Shown piece after piece: positions 19,137 to 28,065 of a stretch of DNA of 64,000 bases; position 1 is the first letter of the stretch; every line of letters begins with the position of its first letter. The DNA comes from Spirochaetota bacterium. GTDB taxonomy: Bacteria; Spirochaetota; UBA4802; JAFGJZ01. The stretch spans positions 124,001 to 188,000 of the forward strand of contig JAFGRW010000106.1 in assembly GCA_016934935.1 (NCBI GenBank), written 5' to 3'. Made by a program: the position numbers and the translations under genes. The notes under the pieces are model-generated. The model did not search any database and was not told the DNA's origin. It saw only the letters and a list, made by a program, of their open reading frames with translations.

Positions 19137-19745
19137 ATGAATCATCTTAAAAATATACCCTTATCTATTCCTTATAAAGAGATATATGCACGTCTTGGGT
19201 ATTCTGTACATAAAACTTCGCTGCAGAAAAGTGAGAAAGACAGAATAGATGCTATTATCCGTGATGGATTTTCGCTATGCAATTTCCAGGGAATTTATAA
19301 ACAGGTTAAGATTTTGTCAGTAACCCAAAAGGGTTTTATACTTGAAAGTGGTCATGAAATAGAGTCTGTATATCTTAAAGACAAACTTAAGGAGTATGGC
19401 TCAATGATAATGATGGCAGCATCTGCAGGTAGAATTGTGACTGAAACAGTTACAGAACTTATGAAGAAAGGAGATAACGGAATAGCTGTTATTTATGATG
19501 CAACCGCTAGTGAATCTGCAGATGCAGTTCTGGATTATCTTCAAAAACATATAAATATGCAGTTTGCCAGATCTGGAATGGCAATATCTCGTTTACGGTA
19601 TTCTCCTGGTTATGGGGATATTGATCTTTCAGTTCAAAAAATAATTTACGATATACTTGAATTACAAGACTATGGAATAATTCTAACAGAATATTTTCAG
19701 CTTATACCAGAAAAAAGCGTATTGGCTATTGCGGGTTTATCATGA
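19137..19745 (+). CDS. Free-standing methionine synthase reactivation (activation) domain protein
   Basis: This 202-residue protein matches the AdoMet-binding reactivation domain found at the C-terminus of MetH, here as its own gene as in Thermotoga-type systems. The diagnostic string is RLRYSPGYGDIDLSVQ near residue 150, followed by the helix before LIPEKSVLAIAGL; upstream MIMMAASAGRIV matches the family's MAATIG segment. It should donate AdoMet-derived methyl to reactivate oxidised cob(II)alamin. The track start at 19104 is replaced by the ATG at 19137, five bases after GAGG. Its stop overlaps the next gene's ATG (ATGA), so the three genes are coupled. Confidence 0.88.
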   Translation: MNHLKNIPLSIPYKEIYARLGYSVHKTSLQKSEKDRIDAIIRDGFSLCNFQGIYKQVKILSVTQKGFILESGHEIESVYLKDKLKEYGSMIMMAASAGRIVTETVTELMKKGDNGIAVIYDATASESADAVLDYLQKHINMQFARSGMAISRLRYSPGYGDIDLSVQKIIYDILELQDYGIILTEYFQLIPEKSVLAIAGLS

Positions 19746-21439
19746 CAAGAGAAGAATTTGCACAACTATGTCTCAAAAAAACGGTTATTCTTGATGGCTC
19801 AACCGGAATTGAGTTAATACGTCGAGAAATGAAGGTTACAGGATCGATAGAGTCATCTATTCTTGATTCTCCAGACATGCTAAACGAGCTTCAAAGGCAA
19901 TACTGTGAGGCCGGAGCAGATATTATACTCACACCTACGTTGGGTGCCAATCGTGTGAAATTACAGGAGTACTCCTTTGATGGATCAGTAAGAGAGTTGA
20001 ATCGCGAACTGGCGTCTCTGTCACTAAAAACAGCATCCAGCTTCTCGACAGAAGTCTTTGGCAATATATCATCGACCGGACGTTTTATTGAACCTTTTGG
20101 AGACCTTCTTTTTGATGATGCAGTGGATTACTTTCGTGAACAAGCAGAAGGTCTGCTCGAAGCTGGTGTAAACGGTTTTTTTATAGAGACTATGATAGAC
20201 CTTCAGGAGGCAAGGGCTGCGCTTATCGCAGTTAGAGAACTATGCGAATTGCCCGCCGTTGTATGCCTGAGTTTTGATAAAGAGGGTTATACCCTTAATG
20301 GCAGTTCGCCCCGGAGTGCAGTTGTTTCACTTCAGAGTCTTGGTGCCGATGCGGTTGGATGTAACTGCTCAACCGGCCCTGCCGAAATGATCCCGATTAT
20401 TCAAAAGATGGCAACTTGTACAAAACTGCCTCTTGTTGTTAAACCTAATGCCGGGTTGCCGAGCCTTAAAAGCGGTAAAACTGTATATTCAATGGATAAG
20501 AATGAGTTTTTAAGTTATATACCCAATTTTCACAAATCAGGAGTTTCCCTTATTGGAGGCTGCTGCGGAACTGATCCTGGATTTATCAATGATATTGCTG
20601 TCCAATGGAGCAATAAGGTACCTTTAAAAAGAGAATCTTTTATGGCGTCTGCTATAGCATCTCACCGTACTATAACCCAATTCGGAGCCGGTAATTTTAC
20701 ACTAATTGGAGAACGAATTAATCCAACCGGCAAGAAAGATTTTCAAAAACAGCTCAGAGAAAAAGACTTAACTACGATTGAAATTTTTGCGAGTGAACAG
20801 CAGGAATTCGGCGCAAATGTTCTTGATGTGAATATGGGACTTTCGGGAATTGATGAGCGTGAGATGATGTTAAAAACAATTTCACTACTAAGCCGTATAT
20901 CTCCTTTACCGTTGTGTATCGATAGTACCCGACCTGAAGTAATAGAAAGTGCCCTGAAACTATATCCGGGACGTGCACTTGTAAATTCAATTTCCGGTGA
21001 AAAAGATAGGCTTGAGATTACGCTCCCTATAGCCGCGAAATATGGAGCCATGCTTATTATTTTACCTCTGGATGATAACGGCATACCGGCAACTTTTGAA
21101 GCGAGGGTACAAGTTATAAGAAAAATAATCGATGAAGCTTCTAAATACGGTTATACAACCGATGATATGGTAATAGACGGTCTTGTTATGACAATCAGTT
21201 CCGATCAGAAAGCCGCAAAAACAACACTGGATCTGATTAACTGGTGTGCTGACAACGGGATTAACAGTGTATGCGGTTTATCAAATGTTTCATTCGGTTT
21301 GCCACAACGTGATATAGTCAACAGTGCTTTTTTGGCTTTGGGCGCGCAAAGGGGTTTGACTTCAGCAATTGCGAATCCTTCCAGCGAAAGATTGCGTAAA
21401 ATTATCAGTTCTATCAACAGGAAGGGGTGCCGTATATGA
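19742..21439 (+). CDS. MetH-derived protein A: homocysteine domain plus intact pterin-binding domain
   Basis: 565 residues containing only the N-terminal half of cobalamin-dependent methionine synthase. The homocysteine-binding barrel (about 15-285) keeps the zinc cysteines in VGCNCSTGPAEM and LIGGCCGTDPG. It deviates from consensus in several places (DGSTGIEL for DGATGTEL, TPTLGANR for TNTFGANR, GTDPGF for GTTPGH). The methyltetrahydrofolate barrel (about 320-560) looks complete: LIGERINPTGKK, VLDVNMG, PLCIDST, LVNSISGEKD, MVIDGL and GLSNVSFGLP. It ends right after this domain, with no cobalamin module. Gene B, which supplies that module, overlaps it. I infer that A hands a methyl group from methyl-THF to the cobalamin of B. 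Confidence 0.9.
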   Translation: MTREEFAQLCLKKTVILDGSTGIELIRREMKVTGSIESSILDSPDMLNELQRQYCEAGADIILTPTLGANRVKLQEYSFDGSVRELNRELASLSLKTASSFSTEVFGNISSTGRFIEPFGDLLFDDAVDYFREQAEGLLEAGVNGFFIETMIDLQEARAALIAVRELCELPAVVCLSFDKEGYTLNGSSPRSAVVSLQSLGADAVGCNCSTGPAEMIPIIQKMATCTKLPLVVKPNAGLPSLKSGKTVYSMDKNEFLSYIPNFHKSGVSLIGGCCGTDPGFINDIAVQWSNKVPLKRESFMASAIASHRTITQFGAGNFTLIGERINPTGKKDFQKQLREKDLTTIEIFASEQQEFGANVLDVNMGLSGIDEREMMLKTISLLSRISPLPLCIDSTRPEVIESALKLYPGRALVNSISGEKDRLEITLPIAAKYGAMLIILPLDDNGIPATFEARVQVIRKIIDEASKYGYTTDDMVIDGLVMTISSDQKAAKTTLDLINWCADNGINSVCGLSNVSFGLPQRDIVNSAFLALGAQRGLTSAIANPSSERLRKIISSINRKGCRI

Positions 21440-23580
21440 ATATATTAAATCAACTTTTGAATAATAACGGAATCCTTATCCTTGATGGAGCGACCGGAAC
21501 AGAACTGTCAGAACGCGGTATGCCTTCAGGAGTCTCTCCTGAACTTTGGGTTCTTGAGAACCCATCATCGATCAGGTCTGTACAGGATGACTATTTCAAT
21601 GCCGGAAGCGATATTGTTTACAGCTGTACTTTCGGCGGCAACAGAATAAAACTCGCTCAATATACAGATGATCTTTCAGCCGTTTTCGATATAAATCGTA
21701 AATTGGCTGCTATATCCAAAGAAAATTCTTCGGGTGGTCTTGTTTTCGGAGATATGGCTCCAACTGGAAAATTTATTGAACCATTTGGAGAACTTGCTTT
21801 TTCCGAGGCTGTTGACGTATACCGTGAGCAGGCAGCCGGGCTATGCGCGGGCGGAGTAGACGGTATTGTTATCGAAACGATGATGGACCTTCAGGAAACA
21901 AGAGCAGCGCTTCTTGGTGCCAAAGAGGCCGCAGGTGAACGTCCGGTTGTAGTTACCATGACTTTTGATGCAGATGGTTATACATTAAACGGAACTCATA
22001 TTCTTTCCGCTCTGTCTATTATTCAGTCACTTGGAGCCGATGCTTTCGGATGTAACTGTTCAACCGGTCCGGCCGAAATGCTTGAGTTAATAAAAATCAT
22101 TTCTCCATACTCCCGTATACCCTTGATGGCCAAACCAAATGCAGGGCTGCCTAAACTGATAGACGGCAAAACAGTATTTACCATGGGTGCAGAAGAGTTT
22201 TCTTCATACTCAAGGCAGTTTATTGATGCTGGAGTCAGCATAATCGGTGGATGTTGCGGAACAACACCCGGGCATATTGAGAAGGTAAAACAGGCTTTAG
22301 ATAACTATAAACCGTCAGCCAGGTCTGAAAAAAAATCATTTGTTATCGGAACAGTTAAGGATGCTCAGGTTTCCTCTGCAGATGATCCTCTATTATTGAT
22401 CAATACAGAATCAGGCGATAAGTATCGTAAATGCAGCGCTGATGAGCTTAGAGATTCTCTTGTCGAATTCTGTATACATAATAGCTACATACCAGTGATA
22501 AGATATGATAACGAAGCAAATCTTTCAGTAACTCTGAATATCTATCCGGGACGCGCACTGATTGCTGTAAAAAATCAGAACGAATTTCAGACTGTTTTGC
22601 CTCTGGCAAATAAATTCGGTGCAGTAATATTCGCTGATGGATTTTCTCCGGAAAATGGATCTGACTCTGAATGTTTAACTGATATTATTGTATGCTGCAA
22701 TGACATAAAAAACGAAAATTATATTTATGCATTTAACTTATCCGCCATTGAGCATGAAAATGACAGGCTATTTGAAATATCAATGCTTTACAAGAATGAG
22801 ATACCTGTTTTGGCGGGAAATCCGTCAGATGATCTTTGTGACTTTATTGTTGCCTATGACGCTTTAACCGGTCGTGACAAAAAACTTGAGAATCTTATGA
22901 GCAGGCTTCATCAGTCTGAAAGTAAACCCGCATCTGATAGTGATGTCGAAGATAAAGATCCGGTTTACATGGCAGTTCTAAAAGGGCGTGATAATGTAAT
23001 AGAAAATGCCATTAATGACTCACTTAAAAACGGTACCGCACCGGGTAAAATTGTCGATGAATACCTGATACCTGCAATTAATGTCGTTGGCGATCTTTAC
23101 GAAAAGAAAGAATATTTTTTACCTCAGCTTATCATGAGTGCCGATACGATGCGCAAAGGTTTTCAAATTCTGGAGCCGCTTCTTGCAGCCGAGAACAGTT
23201 CGAAAAGCAAGGACGGTCTGGTGGTCATTGCTACCGTTAAAGGTGACATCCATGATATAGGCAAGAACATTGTTGCTCTTATGCTTCGTAACTATAATTT
23301 CGACGTAATAGACCTTGGAAAAGATATAGACGACAAAACTATTGTAGATGCCGCAATTGCAAATAAAGCCGATATTATTGCACTCTCTGCTCTTATGACA
23401 ACAACCATGGTGCAGATGAAAACTGTTGTAGAAACCGCGGTAAAAGCAGGATGCAAGGCCAGGATCATAATCGGAGGCGCCGTGGTTGATCAGAACTACT
23501 GTAACGAGATAGGTGCCGATGGTTACTCTTCAGACGCGATGGAAGCAGTAAAACTTGCTCAACGATTAATACAGGTGTAG
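21436..23580 (+). CDS. metH: MetH-derived protein B: homocysteine domain, decayed pterin domain, cobalamin domains
   Basis: 714 residues. The homocysteine barrel (about 12-290) is closer to consensus than that of protein A: DGATGTELSERG, CTFGGNRIKL, MTFDADGYTLNGT, FGCNCSTGPAEM and IIGGCCGTTPGH. Residues about 300-485 align with the pterin domain of A only in patches, notably IYPGRALIAV and TVLPLANKFGAVI, and lack ERINPTG, DVNMG and the DST strand, so folate binding is probably lost. A helical cap (about 510-595) and the B12 Rossmann domain follow, with the axial-ligand motif DIHDIGKNIVALML near 602 and SALMTTTM. ATG 21436 overlaps the stop of A (ATGA) and has AGGAAGG upstream. Confidence 0.9.
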   Translation: MNILNQLLNNNGILILDGATGTELSERGMPSGVSPELWVLENPSSIRSVQDDYFNAGSDIVYSCTFGGNRIKLAQYTDDLSAVFDINRKLAAISKENSSGGLVFGDMAPTGKFIEPFGELAFSEAVDVYREQAAGLCAGGVDGIVIETMMDLQETRAALLGAKEAAGERPVVVTMTFDADGYTLNGTHILSALSIIQSLGADAFGCNCSTGPAEMLELIKIISPYSRIPLMAKPNAGLPKLIDGKTVFTMGAEEFSSYSRQFIDAGVSIIGGCCGTTPGHIEKVKQALDNYKPSARSEKKSFVIGTVKDAQVSSADDPLLLINTESGDKYRKCSADELRDSLVEFCIHNSYIPVIRYDNEANLSVTLNIYPGRALIAVKNQNEFQTVLPLANKFGAVIFADGFSPENGSDSECLTDIIVCCNDIKNENYIYAFNLSAIEHENDRLFEISMLYKNEIPVLAGNPSDDLCDFIVAYDALTGRDKKLENLMSRLHQSESKPASDSDVEDKDPVYMAVLKGRDNVIENAINDSLKNGTAPGKIVDEYLIPAINVVGDLYEKKEYFLPQLIMSADTMRKGFQILEPLLAAENSSKSKDGLVVIATVKGDIHDIGKNIVALMLRNYNFDVIDLGKDIDDKTIVDAAIANKADIIALSALMTTTMVQMKTVVETAVKAGCKARIIIGGAVVDQNYCNEIGADGYSSDAMEAVKLAQRLIQV

Positions 23581-23582
23581 AT

Positions 23583-24320
23583 CTATCCATTGTTTTTTGA
23601 AGCTTCATATAACAGAATTGAAGCAGCAACAGAAGCGTTTAATGAGCTTACCTTGCCCGTAAGCTCTATTCGAACGACCAGGTCACATTTTTTTTCTGTT
23701 AAATCACGCATACCGGTTCCTTCACTTCCGATTACGATAGCGAGTGGTGAGTATTCAGATATTTTTGACATGTTTTCCTGACCTTTATCTGATGACCCAA
23801 TAATCCAAAAACCCTTATCTTTTAGTAAATCAATTGTACGTGCAAGGTTAGTTACTTTCATTAATGGCATATAGGCGCTTGCTCCGGCAGAACTCTTTAT
23901 AACCGTGGATGTAACTGACGCGCTATTATCCTTTGTGATTATTACCCCTTTACAGCCAAATGCCTCGGCAGACCTGATTATGGCTCCAATATTGTGCGGA
24001 TCAGTGAGTTGATCCAGAACAAGAACAGTTCCCTTGTTTGAAGCAATAGCCTCAAGTTGATTCTCTTCAAATTCGGGGTACAGAGGACAGTTTATCAGTG
24101 CAATTCCCTGATGATTTTTATCACCACCGCACAACTTCTCCAGGCGATCCTTGTCAGCTCTTTCTGATCTGACACCTCTTTTTTTAGAGAGTGATATTAT
24201 TTCGGTAAGTGAATTCTCTTTTATACCAGATGCAATCAAAAGAGTAGCAGATGATGTGACCAGACCTGAACGCATATACTCAAAAACTGGAATTCTTCCA
24301 AAAACTATACCGTTTTCCAT
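23583..24320 (-). CDS. rlmB: TrmH/SpoU-family rRNA 2'-O-methyltransferase (RlmB-like)
   Basis: SPOUT-class methyltransferase of 245 residues. The N-terminal substrate-binding domain begins FGRIPVFEYMRSG. The catalytic knot motifs are LDQLTDPHNIGAIIRSAEAF, IVIGSEGTGM and KVSSLNASVAASILLYE. RlmB methylates 23S rRNA G2251; other TrmH-family targets are possible, so the target is inference from length and motif similarity. It overlaps the 3' end of cysS by 16 bases, a common pairing, and its stop lies 2 bases from the convergent stop of the methionine synthase gene. Confidence 0.9.
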   Translation of the reverse strand: MENGIVFGRIPVFEYMRSGLVTSSATLLIASGIKENSLTEIISLSKKRGVRSERADKDRLEKLCGGDKNHQGIALINCPLYPEFEENQLEAIASNKGTVLVLDQLTDPHNIGAIIRSAEAFGCKGVIITKDNSASVTSTVIKSSAGASAYMPLMKVTNLARTIDLLKDKGFWIIGSSDKGQENMSKISEYSPLAIVIGSEGTGMRDLTEKKCDLVVRIELTGKVSSLNASVAASILLYEASKNNG

Positions 24321-25729
24321 CGTGTACCTTCCTTGGAGTCTTCCAGAACAACTCCCTTATCCAAAAGAAGATCTCTTATCCGGTCGGCTTCATCCCAGTT
24401 TTTATCTTTTTTTGCGTTATCTCTTTTTATTATATAATCTTCTATGTCCTGCTCGGAAAGTGATACCTTCTTCTCTTCTTTGAAGAAAATAATACCTAAA
24501 ACAGAATCTATTTTTTGAAGACACTCAAGAATTATCCTGCTTTCTTCAAGGGTAAAATTGCTTTCTGTATAATACTTGTTAAAATCGGTTATAGCTTCAA
24601 AAAAATGCCCCAAAGCTCCAGATACATTTAGATCATTATCAAGAGATGACGTAAAATCATTTATAAGCTTATCTATTCGATCCTTAATTAGTTCACGAAT
24701 TTCACCGCTCTTTTGGGATTTTTCACAATTAAGAACAAGATTATCAATTCTAGAAAGTGGTTGAGAGGCATTCTTAAGATTATCAAGCGTAAAGTTAAAC
24801 TGTTTACGGTAGTGAGCTGTTAATAGAAGGTAACGTATGGCACGTGATGAAAAGCCTTGTTCGATAAGGTCATTTAATGTATAGAAATTTCCTTTGGATT
24901 TTGACATCTTGCTGTTATCTACAAGTAGATGCTCCGCATGAAGCCAGTATCTTACAAATGGTTCATCGAAAGCTGCTTCACTCTGTGCAATCTCATTCTC
25001 ATGATGAGGGAACACAAGATCGACACCTCCGGTATGAATATCTATTGTGGTATTATATATTTTCCGTATCATAGCCGAGCACTCGATATGCCATCCCGGA
25101 CGTCCATAACCAAGATCAATCTGCCATCCCGGCTCTTCTTTTGAGATCTCTTTCCAGAGAGCAAAATCCCTGATGTCATCCTTATGGTACTCGTCAGTAT
25201 CGTACCTTGTACCCGACTTGATTGATTCGGGATCAATTTTGCTTAATTTGCCATAATCAGAATATTTGGAAATACTAAAATAGATTGAGTTATTATCTTT
25301 ATAAACCAGACCTTTTTTTTCAAGTCGGTTAATGATTTCATTCATCGCATCAATAGAATCCGTAGCGCGCGGGTAGTGTTCAAATTCTTCAATATTTAAT
25401 TTTTTTAAATCTTCAAAAAATATATCTGTAAATCTTGCAGTATATTCTTTAAGGGAAACTCCCTCTGAAAGAGCGCCTTTAATTGTTTTATCGTCAACAT
25501 CGGTAATGTTCATGGTATGGTTAACTTTAAAACCTCTAAATTTCAAGAAACGTCTTAAAATATCATTAAAAAGAAAAGTTCTAAAGTTCCCTATATGAGC
25601 AAATCCGTAAACAGTTGGGCCACAAGAATAAATTGAAACTGGAGGGTAATCATTAATTGACTCTTTTTTCTCTCCTCCCGGAATAAATTCCTCTATTTTT
25701 TTACTCATTGTATTATAGAATTTTACCAT
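24305..25729 (-). CDS. cysS: Cysteinyl-tRNA synthetase
   Basis: Class I synthetase charging tRNA-Cys, 474 residues. Present are the zinc/HIGH region SCGPTVYGFAHIGNFRTF, the second zinc site GWHIECSAM with HHENEIAQSEA, and KMSKSKGNFYT. The C-terminal segment KDKNWDEADRIRDLL matches the family's anticodon-binding tail. The track starts at 25762; the ATG at 25729 has a strong GGAGGG six bases upstream and begins with the typical VKFYNT, so it is preferred. Upstream there is a 21-bp palindrome (25832-25852). Confidence 0.96.
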   Translation of the reverse strand: MVKFYNTMSKKIEEFIPGGEKKESINDYPPVSIYSCGPTVYGFAHIGNFRTFLFNDILRRFLKFRGFKVNHTMNITDVDDKTIKGALSEGVSLKEYTARFTDIFFEDLKKLNIEEFEHYPRATDSIDAMNEIINRLEKKGLVYKDNNSIYFSISKYSDYGKLSKIDPESIKSGTRYDTDEYHKDDIRDFALWKEISKEEPGWQIDLGYGRPGWHIECSAMIRKIYNTTIDIHTGGVDLVFPHHENEIAQSEAAFDEPFVRYWLHAEHLLVDNSKMSKSKGNFYTLNDLIEQGFSSRAIRYLLLTAHYRKQFNFTLDNLKNASQPLSRIDNLVLNCEKSQKSGEIRELIKDRIDKLINDFTSSLDNDLNVSGALGHFFEAITDFNKYYTESNFTLEESRIILECLQKIDSVLGIIFFKEEKKVSLSEQDIEDYIIKRDNAKKDKNWDEADRIRDLLLDKGVVLEDSKEGTRWKTV

Positions 25730-25831
25730 TTTGAACCCTCCGGAAAAACTTAAAAAAGACATCTGATAACACTAATCTATAAAATGATATAGAATTGGTT
25801 TCGGCTAAAAAAAATTTGTTAGAATTGTATA

Positions 25832-25852
25832 TTTGTTATGAATCATAACAAA
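25832..25852. promoter_or_regulatory. Perfect 9-bp palindrome between cysS and the upstream unknown gene
   Basis: TTTGTTATG-AAT-CATAACAAA, a perfect inverted repeat with a 3-base centre, lies about 105 bases before the cysS ATG. It is AT-rich and not followed by a U-run on the minus strand, so it looks more like a protein-binding site than an intrinsic terminator. No regulator can be named. Confidence 0.4.
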
Positions 25853-25912
25853 AATGTTGCGGTACATGATTATGTCAAACAGTTTTGTCTTAATTGGTTA
25901 ATCAGGTTATTA

Positions 25913-26419
25913 TTAAGATAATATTTCGTTTCCGTCATTATCCAATATTATTTCGACCGTGTCTGTATACTGATCGACGATTGTTTGAGAGGAAGAGGTC
26001 TGATTTGTGCCGGCAGGACGGGAAGCGAGATTTATTTCACCGTATTTATATCGTTTTTTTACTATTCTAAAATCGATATTATGCTCTCGTAATAGATTTT
26101 CAAGTAGTTTTATATAACCTAACAGAATTTTAATTTTTTCGTTTTTCCTTTTCAAAGCCTTGTTCATCTGTTTCGTTATTGAAAGTAGAATGTTTTCTCT
26201 GTTTTTTAATCTTTTTTTCAATTTTTTGATAATCTGATCAGTTTTGCCATCGACCGAGACCAGCTCTACATGAGCGTAAATCTTGTTGTCATTCCCGTTT
26301 TGGCGGGAAGCTTGTATGAAATTCTTTATCCGTTTATCTGACAAAATATGAGAAGGAAGTGTCTTTTCCCACTCAGTTTCGTTAACGGTTAATGTCTCTA
26401 TGGCTTTGGTTGTATCCAT
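25913..26419 (-). CDS. Unknown basic coiled-coil protein, 168 residues
   Basis: No family recognised. A hydrophilic N-terminus (to about 50) is followed by a very Lys-rich helical stretch (about 60-125, IIKKLKKRLKNRENILLS and onwards) likely to form a coiled coil, and then a Ser/Thr-rich acidic tail. There is no signal peptide or membrane segment. Start ATG at 26419 has only a weak GAAAG upstream. It lies 184 bases upstream of cysS on the same strand with a palindrome between, so co-transcription is uncertain. Confidence 0.6.
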   Translation of the reverse strand: MDTTKAIETLTVNETEWEKTLPSHILSDKRIKNFIQASRQNGNDNKIYAHVELVSVDGKTDQIIKKLKKRLKNRENILLSITKQMNKALKRKNEKIKILLGYIKLLENLLREHNIDFRIVKKRYKYGEINLASRPAGTNQTSSSQTIVDQYTDTVEIILDNDGNEILS

Positions 26420-26787
26420 TATATTACAATCACTTTCTTTATTTGAGCTCGTTTCAAGGAATAAATAATGCTAAAATAGTAAAATAATTCATCCAAATAA
26501 CACGGATAATTGGTTTTATTAACCGTATCAACTATTTATAAAATAGATATACTGTTATTATTGTCGGATTTTATTATAACATAATTTACCCAAAAGATTT
26601 ATGGTATCTTGTATTTTACCATTAAATATTGAAAAAAGATAATTAGCCGATTCGAATACAGAAGTTAGATTATATTAGTTCTTGACTTAACAACATTTAA
26701 AAATAAATACTAAATTGAGCTTTATAAGCCGGACCCTACATATTCTTAATAGTCTGAATTATTTCGTACTTTGATAGGCAAGTTATT
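26420..26787. other. Divergent intergenic region, no gene seen
   Basis: 368 AT-rich bases between two divergent genes. A loose promoter-like pair on the plus strand (TTGACT near 26683, then AATACT after 18 bases) precedes the two-receiver regulator. I see no ORF with a ribosome-binding site, no strong hairpin and no copy of the window's repeat. Confidence 0.5.
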
Positions 26788-28065
26788 ATGTATACAGTTT
26801 TGCACATTGACAACAGCCATTTTTTCAATAAAATTGTGCGTTCATGTATCGAGAAAATTGGATTAACTTGTATAACCTCTAACGACATCTCTGAAGCTGT
26901 TGAAAAGCTTGAAAATAATCATATCGATCTTATTATAACGGCTCTTGAAATCCGTGGCGGTGGAGGTGAGTACCTGATAAGACAGTTAAACAGTGGAAAA
27001 TTTCGCAATATCCCTGTAATTGTTATGACCTCAAACGACTCCATGAGTACTCGTATTAAGATGTTTAAACTGGGAGTAGTCGATTATATATCCAAAGACC
27101 AGACCTTCGCGGGGGCTCTATCAGGATTTTTAAATAAACTCACCGAAAAAAATCGTTCCAGATCTCTTCTTAAAAAGTTATCCTTTGCTGTTCTTGATGA
27201 TTCTAAAACGCAACTTCAGGTAATTAGCAATATTATGTCTCTTAACAAGATTGAAAATGTCTCTTTTTTTTCTAAAGGAGGTGACTTGCTTAAATCAAAT
27301 AACAGGTTTCATATATATTTTGTCGATCTTGTATTGCCTGATATTTCAGGGGAACAGGCTATTCTTCAAATTCGTAAAAAATACCCGGAATCCTTGATTA
27401 TTGCCGTTTCCGGAATTGATAACTATAAAGTTGTATCAAACGTGCTTCTTTCGGGAGCGGATGATTATATTCTAAAACCCTTTAACTCAAGTATATTTAT
27501 GGCCAGACTCGTCTCAAATGTCAGGGTATTTCAACTTGTACAGGATTTAAAAAAGAAAAATCAGGAGCTGGAAGAGAGCCTTATTACTGATCCTTTAACA
27601 GGACTTTACAATCATCGCTTTATTTACAGCAGACTTCAGGATATTATCAGTAAAAAAACATCACCTTTCTCTTTTGTTTTCTTCAGTGTTGATAACTTTA
27701 ATAATGTTAACGACACCTATGGTCATAGTCAAGGTGATAAAGTTCTTTGTAAAATTTCCGATGTATTGTTAGGTGAAATTGAAGATAGATCATGTATAGG
27801 AAGATATGGAGGCGTAGAGTTTATTGTTCTTTTTCCGGGCATGACAGTAGATAAAGCATTTCCCGTTGCAGAAAAAATCCGCCAGAGGGTAAATCGAATC
27901 ACAGTAAATAACGCAAGAATATCTGTTAGTGGTGGTCTTTGCCAGAACGAAGGTGAAGAGAGGGCGGAAGATCTTATACGAAAGGCAGATTCGCTTTTGT
28001 TTAACGCAAAGCATAACGGTAAAAACCGAATAGAAAAAAGTTTTGACTGGCAATCCTATTTATAA
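26788..28065 (+). CDS. Tandem receiver response regulator with a divergent GGDEF domain
   Basis: 425 residues: two CheY-like receivers (about 1-118 and 130-250) and a GGDEF-family domain (about 265-420) joined by a short coiled coil. The first receiver reads DLIITALEIRGG where the phospho-acceptor Asp is expected, so Asp appears replaced by Ala. The second keeps FVDLVLPD and the LKPF lysine and should be phosphorylatable. The GGDEF domain keeps DPLTGLYNHRF, but its signature is GGVEF. The third residue, a catalytic acid in active cyclases such as PleD, is Val, and no RxxD inhibitory site precedes it. It may therefore be inactive or a nucleotide sensor. Cytoplasmic, single gene. Confidence 0.88.
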   Translation: MYTVLHIDNSHFFNKIVRSCIEKIGLTCITSNDISEAVEKLENNHIDLIITALEIRGGGGEYLIRQLNSGKFRNIPVIVMTSNDSMSTRIKMFKLGVVDYISKDQTFAGALSGFLNKLTEKNRSRSLLKKLSFAVLDDSKTQLQVISNIMSLNKIENVSFFSKGGDLLKSNNRFHIYFVDLVLPDISGEQAILQIRKKYPESLIIAVSGIDNYKVVSNVLLSGADDYILKPFNSSIFMARLVSNVRVFQLVQDLKKKNQELEESLITDPLTGLYNHRFIYSRLQDIISKKTSPFSFVFFSVDNFNNVNDTYGHSQGDKVLCKISDVLLGEIEDRSCIGRYGGVEFIVLFPGMTVDKAFPVAEKIRQRVNRITVNNARISVSGGLCQNEGEERAEDLIRKADSLLFNAKHNGKNRIEKSFDWQSYL

